A DNA stretch of 42,513 nt from positions 1-42,513 of IMG/VR virus record IMGVR_UViG_3300010396_000065. One strand, written 5' to 3'. The notes below the pieces were generated by a model. That model searched no databases. It had not been told where the DNA came from and saw nothing but the letters and a program-made list of their open reading frames with translations. How positions within the stretch are numbered: position 1 is the first letter of the stretch; every line of letters starts with the position of its first letter. Positions 33,772 to 40,505 of this stretch are shown piece by piece. Origin of the DNA: a virus. The position numbers were made by a program, and so were the translations under genes.

Positions 33772-34139
33772 AGATGAGCACGGGCTCGCTCGACCTGCAC
33801 ACGCGGGGGATCGTGACCTGCGTGTGCGGGAGCAAGCGGGAGATCACGATCCCCGCGGAAATCGGCGTCCCGCTCCGGTGCATCTGCGGGCGGACGAACG
33901 AGGTGCGCCTCGTGGACGGGGCGCATGTCTTGCATTGCGGCGCGGAACCCCCGCAGGTGATCGACACGGCGAACGTATGGGGCGTGTCGGCGCGGGGGGA
34001 CCGGATCGCGCTGCTGTTCCCTGGCCGTACGCGGGACATGAGCGAGGATGAGGCGTTGACGCTGGCGGCGTGGCTGGTGCATCTCGTCGGGCGTGACACG
34101 CGGTTCGCGGCGATTCGTGATGCGGTGCGCGATCTATGA
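33768..34139 (+). CDS. zinc-ribbon-containing hypothetical protein
   Basis: About 123 residues from the GTG at 33768, which overlaps the RecT stop (GTGA); ATG at 33774 is an alternative. The N-terminal part has CVC and CIC about 18 residues apart (VTCVCGSKREI, LRCICGRTNEV), a likely zinc ribbon. The second half shows short strands and a helical EDEALTLAAWLVHLVG. Function unknown; it may help the recombination module. Confidence 0.6.
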   Translation: MKMSTGSLDLHTRGIVTCVCGSKREITIPAEIGVPLRCICGRTNEVRLVDGAHVLHCGAEPPQVIDTANVWGVSARGDRIALLFPGRTRDMSEDEALTLAAWLVHLVGRDTRFAAIRDAVRDL

Positions 34140-34234
34140 TATCGGATGAGGGCGTGCAGGGATCGCTGTTCGGCTTCCCCATCGTGGTGGACGAGACGTT
34201 GGAAACGCCACCCATCGCGTTCTATGCTCGCTGA
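34136..34234 (+). CDS. 32-residue hypothetical protein
   Basis: The ATG overlaps the preceding stop (ATGA), and the frame ends within the first codons of the HNH gene. Product: MISDEGVQGSLFGFPIVVDE and then ETLETPPIAFYAR (with shared residues at the join). The coupling suggests a real small gene; nothing is known about it. Confidence 0.4.
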   Translation: MISDEGVQGSLFGFPIVVDETLETPPIAFYAR

Positions 34235-34784
34235 CCACGCTGTCAATGATTCGCCGCGCTCTTGCACGCGGTGCAGAAAACCGAGAGACACAGCGTACAC
34301 TCGTTGCTTCAGATGCCGTGAACGAGACCAGATCGCATATCGAAAGTGGTGCGAACAGAATCCAGAAAGGGTCCGTGAATACGGAAAGCGCAACTATGCT
34401 CGGCATCCCGAAAGGGCCAAAAAAAGCGCACGCGAATGGGCAAAGAAAAATCCAGAAAAACGTTCGCGTATAATGGCCTTTCAGAACGCTAAGCGTAGAT
34501 CACGACAGAAGGCGAACGGTGGGCGCGGATTCACAAAAGCCCACTGGAACAAGCTCTTAGCAAAATGCGGAAACGTTTGCGCGTATTGTCGGACAGCCCC
34601 AGCGACGAGTATTGACCACTTCATGCCGCTTGCGGGTGGTGGTAAGCATGATTTCTCCAATCTCGTTCCGGCCTGCAGATCCTGCAACTCACTCAAAGGA
34701 CAGAAAGACCCTCGGACGTGGATCGTTGAACGATTCGGAGAAGAAAGACTAGAGTTTGTGCGCTCAATCAGGCTTCGGAAATAA
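34224..34784 (+). CDS. HNH homing-endonuclease-like protein
   Basis: A 186-residue protein. Residues about 14-30 hold two Cys knuckles (CTRCRKPRDTAYTRCFRCRE), followed by a very basic region (KKSAREWAKKNPEKRSR, AKRRSRQK). The HNH core is at about 112-160: CGNVCAYCRTAPATSIDHFM, PLAGGGKHDFSNLVPACRSC, NSLKGQKDP, with the Cys pairs and D-H of the metal site. DNA from about 34240 to 34780 is visibly richer in A+T than its neighbours, as expected for an invading free-standing homing gene. It overlaps the preceding small gene by 11 bases. Confidence 0.85.
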   Translation: MLADHAVNDSPRSCTRCRKPRDTAYTRCFRCRERDQIAYRKWCEQNPERVREYGKRNYARHPERAKKSAREWAKKNPEKRSRIMAFQNAKRRSRQKANGGRGFTKAHWNKLLAKCGNVCAYCRTAPATSIDHFMPLAGGGKHDFSNLVPACRSCNSLKGQKDPRTWIVERFGEERLEFVRSIRLRK

Positions 34785-34845
34785 ACTGATCTTGCCGTGA
34801 CGCGGGCTACCCCCGAGCGACAGCAGGATGAACTACGGGACTGAG

Positions 34846-34923
34846 TACGAGCCGTGGGACTCGAACCCACAAGATGCGCATTTTGAGTGCACGATGTCTG
34901 CCAGTTGCATCAGCCACGCTCAT
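34846..34923 (-). tRNA. tRNA-Leu(CAA)-like, atypical
   Basis: On the minus strand the T arm is perfect (GTGGG-TTCGAGT-CCCAC). The anticodon arm pairs GTGCA with TGCGC around a seven-base loop CTCAAAA, giving anticodon CAA. The acceptor pairs ATGAGCG with GGCTCGT except for the last base pair. Odd points: the variable region is only five bases instead of the long arm normal for bacterial tRNA-Leu, the D region is enlarged (22 bases), and no CCA is encoded. It is the only clear minus-strand gene. It could be a functional phage tRNA or a degenerate one; the rest of 34785-35001 shows nothing else. Confidence 0.65.
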
Positions 34924-35001
34924 GGGCTGGCGCGTCTTGCGCACCACGCCCCAGACGCTCAAATCCCGTGAGACCCTTTCCCTCCTCACCGCACTGCTCA
35001 C

Positions 35002-35253
35002 ATGAAGAAACGCATCGATTGGGTTCCTGAAATGTCCGAGGACGTCCGCGCCGGTGATTACGACACCGCATGGGAACTGGAAGAACTCCGCGAGCTATGC
35101 GAAAAGGCGAAGCGCACGCTTGACGTCCTCGACGGGAAGGTCGCGACGATCCATCGCGTGGCCTTCGCCGTGCGCATGCTCGGCTGGGCGATGGTGTTCG
35201 GGATGCTGGGGTTCATCGCCGTGCGCGTTGGGCTTGCACTGGGAGCCGGCTGA
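35002..35253 (+). CDS. small membrane protein with charged N-terminus
   Basis: An 83-residue protein with a charged, helical first half (DTAWELEELRELCEKAKRTL) and one hydrophobic helix at about 58-80 (MLGWAMVFGMLGFIAVRVGL). This fits a tail-anchored membrane protein. The stop overlaps the next start (TGATG). Function unknown. Confidence 0.6.
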   Translation: MKKRIDWVPEMSEDVRAGDYDTAWELEELRELCEKAKRTLDVLDGKVATIHRVAFAVRMLGWAMVFGMLGFIAVRVGLALGAG

Positions 35254-35420
35254 TGTACGCGCGCGAGGAATGGCTCACGCCACAGCATGCGCTCATCGTG
35301 CTCTTGCTCGCCGCGCTGTTCGGCACGCTCGCGTTCTTCATGGCGGTCGATAAGGCCGCGACGCAGTGCGCGACGTTCACCGATCCCCCGCTTGTGACGC
35401 CCGCGAAGGCGAAACGATGA
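35253..35420 (+). CDS. 55-residue single-pass membrane protein
   Basis: Starts in the TGATG overlap of the preceding gene. A hydrophobic helix spans about residues 12-31 (HALIVLLLAALFGTLAFFMA), followed by a polar tail. It pairs with the preceding membrane gene and overlaps the next by ATGA. Function unknown. Confidence 0.5.
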   Translation: MYAREEWLTPQHALIVLLLAALFGTLAFFMAVDKAATQCATFTDPPLVTPAKAKR

Positions 35421-35602
35421 CCTCACGTCTCACCGTGCTGGACATCGTGGAGACGACGAACGTCGCGGTCGCAGACATGCGGCCGGGACGCGTGGCGCTC
35501 GGGTTGTTGGTCGGCGCAGAACCGGCGCTGTGGGAATCCGAGGCGCTCCTGAACGCCAACGCGCTCTTTCGGTGGCTCGTCTCGCGCGGGGCGTCGAAAT
35601 GA
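35417..35602 (+). CDS. hypothetical protein
   Basis: A 61-residue protein coupled by ATGA on both sides. It has strands RLTVLDIVETTNVAVADMRP and GRVALGLLVGAEPALW, then a helix. No family is recognised. Confidence 0.5.
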   Translation: MTSRLTVLDIVETTNVAVADMRPGRVALGLLVGAEPALWESEALLNANALFRWLVSRGASK

Positions 35603-35937
35603 ACGCCCTCGCGCAGTCCATCGTCCAGATGGCGGCGAAGGTCGGGCCGTCCGCGCCACCCGTTCGCATCATCCTCGACTTTCCGGGCATCCGGCCGTGG
35701 GCGCTCATCGAGGTCGAAGCCGAGCATCTCATTCTCATCGGCGCGGACCGGCTCGAACGCATCAAAGCCGAGTTTTCATTCACAGGAAGCCCTACGCCTG
35801 AGGAAGTCAAGGAGCTGACCGTGGGCCGGTGCATGGGCATCGAGATCGAACGATTCGGCGCGAAGCCGGACCATGCCGCGCTGGCCGCGCGCGTCAAGAA
35901 GTTGTCGCTGCCGAACGACTGGCCGGATCTCGATTGA
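35599..35937 (+). CDS. hypothetical protein
   Basis: A 112-residue protein with strand-like VRIILDFPGIRPWALIEVEA and EHLILIGADRL, and a helical charged C-terminal half (TPEEVKELTVGRCMGIEIER). No motif is recognised. It is coupled upstream (ATGA) and lies between small membrane genes and the glycosidase-like gene. Confidence 0.55.
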   Translation: MNALAQSIVQMAAKVGPSAPPVRIILDFPGIRPWALIEVEAEHLILIGADRLERIKAEFSFTGSPTPEEVKELTVGRCMGIEIERFGAKPDHAALAARVKKLSLPNDWPDLD

Positions 35938-35938
35938 C

Positions 35939-36127
35939 ATGGCGATGATCCGGATGATGCTCAAATGTGGCTGTCGCGCCACGACCTCGTATCCCGGCTT
36001 GCGGAAGTGGCCGGCGCTCTCCGAGGAGGAACGTGCGGGGATCACGAAGCAGGTGGTCGACGCCCATCAATGTCCGAAGCCGAAGAAGCCCGCGCCTGCC
36101 ACCTCAACCGTGCCGCAGAAACCATGA
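35939..36127 (+). CDS. small Cys-containing hypothetical protein
   Basis: A 62-residue protein starting two bases after the previous stop. A CGC near the N-terminus (IRMMLKCGCRATTSYPGLRK) and a lone Cys in AHQCPKPKKPAPATS could bind a metal ion with other residues, but a full zinc site is not evident. Its stop overlaps the next start by ATGA. Confidence 0.45.
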   Translation: MAMIRMMLKCGCRATTSYPGLRKWPALSEEERAGITKQVVDAHQCPKPKKPAPATSTVPQKP

Positions 36128-36945
36128 GCCTCACCGAATCGTTCCGCACCACCATCGACCACGCGCGCCGCCGGTTCTCCCGCCGTCTCGCGGGGGCGAG
36201 GATCGGGATCTGCGTCGATGAGGCCACGGCGGGCGACCTCGCGGCGCTGCGCTCGCTGGAGTACCGCGGGCGGTTGCCGCTCGTCCGGACCTTCAATCAC
36301 GGCGACCCCGCGAGCGCAGAGCGCATCCTCACGCTGGCCGACGAAGGCTTCCCGCTCCTGGTCACGATTCCCTTCGGCAAGGGGCTGGGGCCGGTCGTAC
36401 CGGGCATGACAATCCAGATCGACCACGAGCCGGATGCGCAATCGCCGGCCGTGAGTCCGGAGCAATACGGAGGGACCTTCCGTTCCACGGTGCAGTTTAT
36501 GCGGAAACGGCTACCATCCTCGATCCCGATTGTCACCGCTGGGTTCTCGGCGACGGCCTCAGTGAACTGGATTGCGCGCGCGCTGTCGGCGGGTGGCTGC
36601 GACGCGGACGCCGTGTGCTTCAACATCCTGAGCCCGGGGCGGACACTGGTGCCAGAATATCTCCGACAGCTCGCGGTGGTGCAGGCGGCGATGGAGCAGG
36701 CCGAATGCGAGAAGCCGCTCTGGCTCACGGGTGTCGGATACGTGGCCGCTGGCGCGCGATCCTACGCAATGGCGCTCGCCGATCTCTTGGCGTTGCCGGA
36801 ACTGCGGACGGTGGAGCGGGTCTATCTCGGACCGCTCGCCGGCGAGGAGTCGGCCGATTGGCCGTTCGCGTTGTGCGCGCACGATCCTCAGCGAACGCCT
36901 CGGCCCGCCTTCAGCGTCCTACGCAAGGCGATGCTTCGTCCATGA
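36124..36945 (+). CDS. TIM-barrel, glycoside hydrolase clan A-like protein, nucleophile apparently lost
   Basis: A 273-residue protein with the strand order of clan GH-A barrels. LPLVRTFN leads; FPLLVTIPFGKG is the third-strand type; MTIQIDHEPDAQSP matches the strand-4 'xNEPD' acid/base segment, here His-Glu-Pro with Glu kept; SIPIVTAGFSATAS follows. DAVCFNILSPG is next, then PLWLTGVGYV, where active family members have T-E-x-G, so the nucleophile Glu is Gly. The end (ERVYLGPLAGEESADWPFAL; RPAFSVLRKAM) fits the last strand and closing helix. It may be an inactive carbohydrate-binding barrel or use another residue. No signal peptide is seen. Confidence 0.7.
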   Translation: MSLTESFRTTIDHARRRFSRRLAGARIGICVDEATAGDLAALRSLEYRGRLPLVRTFNHGDPASAERILTLADEGFPLLVTIPFGKGLGPVVPGMTIQIDHEPDAQSPAVSPEQYGGTFRSTVQFMRKRLPSSIPIVTAGFSATASVNWIARALSAGGCDADAVCFNILSPGRTLVPEYLRQLAVVQAAMEQAECEKPLWLTGVGYVAAGARSYAMALADLLALPELRTVERVYLGPLAGEESADWPFALCAHDPQRTPRPAFSVLRKAMLRP

Positions 36946-36964
36946 CGCTCATCAGCTCCGTTGT

Positions 36965-37091
36965 GTAACGCATGCGGTAACGTGGCATTGTTACAAGTAA
37001 CGGTGTGTCTGTGTATGTATCTACAGCTTAAGTCTGTCTCTCGTAGTTAACTAACCACCTTGCGAGAGCGCGTAACAAGCGTTACCGTAAC
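36965..37091 (+). repeat. cluster of GTAAC/GTTAC repeats (possible origin or operator)
   Basis: Seven copies of GTAAC or its complement lie in 127 bases: 36965, 36977, 36990 (reverse), 36997, 37072, 37081 (reverse) and 37087. A palindromic GTTAAC lies at 37046, and CTCTCG (37038-37043) can pair with CGAGAG (37063-37068). The stretch is much more A+T-rich than its surroundings and lies between the glycosidase-like gene and the initiator-like gene, a typical place for an initiator-binding origin or an operator. Confidence 0.65.
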
Positions 37092-37096
37092 CGGCC

Positions 37097-37858
37097 ATGT
37101 ACTCGAAACTATTCGCGTCGATCCTTGATTCTTCCGTCTGGCTCGAGCCGCTGCCTACGCGCGTCGTCTGGCTCACGTTGCTGGCTGCGAAGGATGGTGA
37201 CGGGTTTGCGCGCTTCGCCTGTCTGGAGAATCTGGCGCAGCGTGCCCGCGTCACGGAACGAGAGGCGGAGATCGCTGTGGCGAAGCTGGAAGCCCCCGAT
37301 ACCAGGAGCAGCAATCCCGACCACGAAGGCCGGCGCATCGAGCGCGTTCCGGGTGGTTGGGTCGTGCTCAATGCGACGTTCTATGACGAAATGGTTCGGC
37401 GAGAAGATGAGCGCGCGGCGACGCGGAAGCGTGTCGCGCTCCATCGGCAGCGGAAACGCGGCGAGGCGACGGCGCCCATCATTGAACCGGCGGCGGTCAC
37501 GGTCAAGACGGATCATGGAGAATCCGTCGATCCGGCGTTCGAGAAGGCGTTCGGACTGTACCCGAGCCGCGGAGATCACGGAAATCCGAAAGGCGCGGCG
37601 CGCAAGGCGTGGCGCGCGCGGGTGCGGAGCGGCATCTCGGTCGACGAGCTCACGAACGGAGTCATCCGTTACGCCGCGTTCATCCGCGCGAAGGGCACCG
37701 AAGGCACCGAGTTCGTCAAGCAGGCCTCCACCTTCTTCGGCCCGCAGCGGTTCTGGCTTGAGCCGTGGACACCGCCGGCACCGTCAAACGGGAACGGATC
37801 GTCCTCCAACAAGCTCTCTGACAGTCGCGCGGCCATCGCGAAATGGATGGAACACTAG
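37097..37858 (+). CDS. phage replication initiation / replisome-organiser-like protein
   Basis: A 253-residue protein with an N-terminal winged-helix: YSKLFASILDSSVWLEPLPT, RVVWLTLLAAKDGDGFARFA, LENLAQRARVTEREAEIAVA, then a basic segment RKRVALHRQRKRG. The C-terminal part is DnaD-like (FEKAFGLYPSRGDHGNPKGA, ARKAWRARVRSGISVDELTN, FVKQASTFFGPQRFW). Proteins of this type bind the phage origin and recruit a helicase loader. The GTAAC repeats upstream are a likely binding region, and the next gene is loader-like. Call by pattern and context. Confidence 0.72.
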   Translation: MYSKLFASILDSSVWLEPLPTRVVWLTLLAAKDGDGFARFACLENLAQRARVTEREAEIAVAKLEAPDTRSSNPDHEGRRIERVPGGWVVLNATFYDEMVRREDERAATRKRVALHRQRKRGEATAPIIEPAAVTVKTDHGESVDPAFEKAFGLYPSRGDHGNPKGAARKAWRARVRSGISVDELTNGVIRYAAFIRAKGTEGTEFVKQASTFFGPQRFWLEPWTPPAPSNGNGSSSNKLSDSRAAIAKWMEH

Positions 37859-37860
37859 AA

Positions 37861-38484
37861 ATGGCGACGAAACAAGCCATCGGGCTGATGCTCGCCTATC
37901 TCCACGAACTGTTCCCGTCGCGGCCGCCCATCACGGAGGCCACGCTGGAGGCCTGGATGGTGACGTTCGAGGACGTGACCGATGACTATGCGATGATGAA
38001 CGCCGCCAAGCAATGCGGTGCCGAACCGGAGCGGCGATTCTTTCCGGCACCCGGCGAGATCAGGGTCTATCTCCCCCAGCCGTCAGCGGAACCGGCGGCG
38101 GAGACGCTCAAAAAGATCGAAGCGATCGGCGGCTTCAACTGGCAAATGCGCTGGTGTCTCCCCACGGTCGAGGCCGTGCGCGCGCACTTCGGGGAGACTG
38201 TCGCGCAGGCGTATGGGCATGTCGGCCCGCATCGGCTCGGCTCTGACACGGAAATGACACGGGAGATCGCGGAGCGGGACTTCGCCGTGGCGCTCGAGCA
38301 ACAGCGCGCCCGCTCCCGCGCGTCAGAGCCCGATACGCGGGCGATCGCGGCCAGGAGCTGCACTCCGGCACTTCCCGCTTCCAACAGCGCCCCACGGGAC
38401 GACGGCGAGCCACTCAGCGCGATCGAACGCTGGTACGCCGAGAGGGATGGTGTCTCAAAAAGGCTACAGCCGCCGTCCTCCTGA
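37861..38484 (+). CDS. helicase loader-like protein (G39P-type)
   Basis: A 207-residue protein whose first 80 residues resemble the G39P family of phage helicase loaders/inhibitors: IGLMLAYLHELFPSRPPITE, EAWMVTFEDVTDDYAMMNAA, and a FFPAPGEIRVYL end. The rest is a charged linker and a C-terminal segment. ATG at 37843 would add six residues and overlap the initiator; I prefer 37861, without strong site evidence. No replicative helicase gene was found in the window, so a host helicase would be loaded. Confidence 0.65.
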   Translation: MATKQAIGLMLAYLHELFPSRPPITEATLEAWMVTFEDVTDDYAMMNAAKQCGAEPERRFFPAPGEIRVYLPQPSAEPAAETLKKIEAIGGFNWQMRWCLPTVEAVRAHFGETVAQAYGHVGPHRLGSDTEMTREIAERDFAVALEQQRARSRASEPDTRAIAARSCTPALPASNSAPRDDGEPLSAIERWYAERDGVSKRLQPPSS

Positions 38485-38495
38485 ACTCATGCTCG

Positions 38496-38525
38496 GTGTT
38501 GCCGGATGTTGCCGCGTGTTGCCTC
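38496..38525 (+). repeat. three 10-bp tandem repeats, helix-phased
   Basis: GTGTTGCCGG (38496-38505), ATGTTGCCGC (38506-38515) and GTGTTGCCTC (38516-38525) share a TGTTGCC core with exact 10-bp spacing, so the same face of the DNA helix repeats each turn. They abut the -35 of the next promoter, the position of an activator or repressor array. Confidence 0.7.
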
Positions 38526-38554
38526 TTGCGCGGCGGAGCGTGAGTTATTAGAAT
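38526..38554 (+). promoter_or_regulatory. sigma-70-like promoter
   Basis: TTGCGC at 38526-38531 and TAGAAT at 38549-38554 are 17 bases apart, with an AT-rich stretch around the -10. The -35 is weak (3 of 6 matches) and the -10 strong (5 of 6), a pattern often helped by an activator. It would drive the small-gene cluster from 38610. Confidence 0.6.
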
Positions 38555-38609
38555 ATAACCGTAAGCCTTGTCGGTTCCTGTTCGTCACCTCTCACGGAGC
38601 ACCCACACC

Positions 38610-38993
38610 ATGTTGACCCCGGCTCAGATTCTCTCCTCCTCGCGCCCGACGTCCGACCGCATGGCGACGCTTGCGACGCGCAACGCCGCGAAGCATACCC
38701 GCGCCGAGCTGGAACGCTACGCCGCGGTCTCCTCGGGCTGGGTCCGCGACATGTGGCTCGCCGCGCTCGTGCTCCGTCGCGTCAATGCGACCTGCGCCGT
38801 GTGGGGCGACCGGCACAAGGTCGTGTTCGACCGGCATCTGGGCGAGGGCGAAGCGTGCGACCTCTACGTCTGCCACTGCGGGTGGGAGCGCGCGTGGGCC
38901 GATGTGGATGCTGAGAACCGCGAGCACCCCGAGTATGTAATCCTCGACGCAGACGAAGAAGCGGAGGCACTGCTCGCGCTGGAGGGCCGTTAA
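38610..38993 (+). CDS. hypothetical protein, first gene of early cluster
   Basis: A 127-residue protein with a helical first half (NAAKHTRAELERYAAVSSGW, MWLAALVLRRVNATC) and a CDLYVCHCGWERAWADV segment, where C-x4-C-x-C could bind metal. The end is acidic (DADEEAEALLALEG). CACGGAGC at about 38593-38600 may serve as the ribosome-binding site. Function unknown. Confidence 0.6.
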   Translation: MLTPAQILSSSRPTSDRMATLATRNAAKHTRAELERYAAVSSGWVRDMWLAALVLRRVNATCAVWGDRHKVVFDRHLGEGEACDLYVCHCGWERAWADVDAENREHPEYVILDADEEAEALLALEGR

Positions 38994-38994
38994 C

Positions 38995-39261
38995 ATGGCG
39001 ACCCGTGAAGCGATCGACATGGCCCCAATGGCGACGTACATGGCGCTGAAGGACGCGGCGCTCGCCGTCCAGGCGCTGGCATCGCGAATGGAACCGGGCG
39101 AGTCATTCGGGTTGGCCTATCGCACCGCGAGCGTGGGCGAACTCGGGAACTTCGCCGCGCAGCTCCGCGCCCGCGCCGACGAGTTCGACGTGCGGCCGAT
39201 GTCGTGCACAGACTGCGGAACGCGGCATACGAAGGCAGAGGGCTGCTACGATGGCCGCTAA
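38995..39261 (+). CDS. hypothetical protein with C-terminal Cys cluster
   Basis: An 88-residue helical protein (MALKDAALAVQALASRMEPG; AAQLRARADEFDVRP) ending with MSCTDCGTRHTKAEGCYDGR, where C-x2-C and a third Cys and a His could hold a zinc ion. It overlaps the next gene by 11 bases. Function unknown. Confidence 0.55.
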   Translation: MATREAIDMAPMATYMALKDAALAVQALASRMEPGESFGLAYRTASVGELGNFAAQLRARADEFDVRPMSCTDCGTRHTKAEGCYDGR

Positions 39262-39496
39262 TCGGCGTCTCGTGCTCATAGAGGCCAGCCGCGTGGCGCT
39301 GGCGGCGGATGCCGAGGTGCGTGCGCAGACGCCGCCCCACGGGGATCGCGGGCCGTTCTACCGGTGTCCGGCGTGCGGGATGCGTTCCACGATCCGGCAC
39401 ACCGTTCGCGAACATCTGCTCCTCTGCGAGGCATACCGCGCGCAGATCTTGGGGTTCACCCGCTGGCTTCCGTCGTTGCCAGCCCTTCTCTCCTAG
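39251..39496 (+). CDS. small zinc-finger-like protein
   Basis: An 81-residue protein with CPACGMRSTIRHTVREHLLLC, a C2HC-type zinc-finger pattern (Cys-x2-Cys then His and Cys about 15 residues later). It may bind DNA or RNA. A hydrophobic, proline-rich C-terminus (WLPSLPALLS) follows. It overlaps the preceding gene. Confidence 0.6.
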   Translation: MAANRRLVLIEASRVALAADAEVRAQTPPHGDRGPFYRCPACGMRSTIRHTVREHLLLCEAYRAQILGFTRWLPSLPALLS

Positions 39497-39500
39497 TCCC

Positions 39501-39830
39501 ATGAAACCACCGACCGGAACCGCCCTGGCGTCGCTGGCACAGCGCACCGTCACATTCCTCGATGTGGTGCCGCTGGCGAAGAACAGCGCACCGTATCGCA
39601 AGGAAGCCGACGCCATCAAGCAGGGTATGCAGCGCGTCGTCGACGCGTTCGACGCGATCGACCACTCGGTATTCGCGGCCAAAGTCGAGACGGCAGCAGA
39701 GGCCCTCGCCGCAGCCTCACGCACGAACACGATCGGCTGGTCGTCCTTCACGAACCAGCAGCGGGAATACTACCGAGGCGTGGCGCGGGTCGTGCTCGCC
39801 GCCGTCGGGCTGTCGGAGGATGGACGGTGA
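39501..39830 (+). CDS. hypothetical helical protein
   Basis: A 109-residue mainly helical protein (KEADAIKQGMQRVVDAFDAI; AKVETAAEALAAASRTNTIG; REYYRGVARVVLAAVGL). No recognised motif. Starts five bases after the previous stop; coupled by GTGA to the next gene. Confidence 0.55.
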   Translation: MKPPTGTALASLAQRTVTFLDVVPLAKNSAPYRKEADAIKQGMQRVVDAFDAIDHSVFAAKVETAAEALAAASRTNTIGWSSFTNQQREYYRGVARVVLAAVGLSEDGR

Positions 39831-40021
39831 CGCGCCCTCGGCCATCCCACCTCGCCATCACGCAAGCGGCGAAGTTCGCGCGCGTGAGCCAGCCGGCCAT
39901 CACGAAGGCCGTCCGCGAGGGACGACTCCCGTGTGAGCCCGTGTTCGGGGTGAAGATGATTCCCCTGCGGGCGCTCCGGCGCTGGATGCGGGCGCGCGGC
40001 AAAACTCGGCGGTCGTCATGA
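39827..40021 (+). CDS. small helix-turn-helix protein
   Basis: A 64-residue protein starting at GTG. It shows the LAITQAAKFARVSQPAITKA helix-turn-helix of small MerR-type regulators, then a short wing (EGRLPCEPVFGVKMIPLRAL) and a basic end. It likely binds DNA; the target is unknown. This is the second small HTH protein in the early region. The stop overlaps the next start (ATGA). Confidence 0.65.
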   Translation: MTRPRPSHLAITQAAKFARVSQPAITKAVREGRLPCEPVFGVKMIPLRALRRWMRARGKTRRSS

Positions 40022-40290
40022 GCCACGACGGCGGACAGTTCTTTCTCGATCATCTCCACGAGATGAGCAAGCGCGCCGCGTGCGTGCGGTTCGGCCTCGA
40101 GGCGTATACGATCGGCGTGCAGGATGGATTCGCGGGGCGTCTCGAGGACAACGGATATACGGGCGCCGCGCAACGCCGGGACTATGCGCAAGGCTACCGC
40201 GTCGGATACGGCACGCGCCCCGTGAAGATGGCCGAGAGCGGAAGTTGGCAGTTGAGGCGTGGGTTCGGAGACGGAGCGGTATGGCAATGA
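40018..40290 (+). CDS. hypothetical protein
   Basis: A 90-residue protein with a central RFGLEAYTIGVQDGFAGRLE, then RRDYAQGYRVGYGTRPVKMA. The two G-x-x-D/Y-A-type stretches look repetitive, but no family is recognised. It is coupled upstream and downstream by ATGA. Confidence 0.55.
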   Translation: MSHDGGQFFLDHLHEMSKRAACVRFGLEAYTIGVQDGFAGRLEDNGYTGAAQRRDYAQGYRVGYGTRPVKMAESGSWQLRRGFGDGAVWQ

Positions 40291-40505
40291 TCGACGCGGT
40301 CGAGGTCGAGCGGATGCGCGTGGAAGCGGAGCGCTGCCGATATAAGACGGGCACGCTCGGGGTGTGGGCGCGGCACTGGCTCGCGCTCTACGAGTTTTCA
40401 CTCGCGGCACTAAATCCTGGCGGTTGCGCATGCAAGCATCCAGATCTTCTCGGGTATCATAGCCGGAATGTCTGTAACCCTTCGGCGAGAAGACTCCGTG
40501 GCTAA
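40287..40505 (+). CDS. hypothetical protein
   Basis: A 72-residue protein from ATG 40287 (ATGA overlap; ATG at 40281 also fits, with GGAG four bases upstream). It begins MIDAVEVERMRVEAERCRYK, then a hydrophobic-polar stretch with CACKHPDLLG and a C-terminal Arg-rich end. The Cys-x-Cys-Lys-His cluster might bind metal. Function unknown. Confidence 0.45.
   Translation: MIDAVEVERMRVEAERCRYKTGTLGVWARHWLALYEFSLAALNPGGCACKHPDLLGYHSRNVCNPSARRLRG

Noticed and set aside
34785-35001. A phage attachment site within the tRNA-like gene
   Set aside because: No integrase is present and no second copy of the tRNA end was found in the window.
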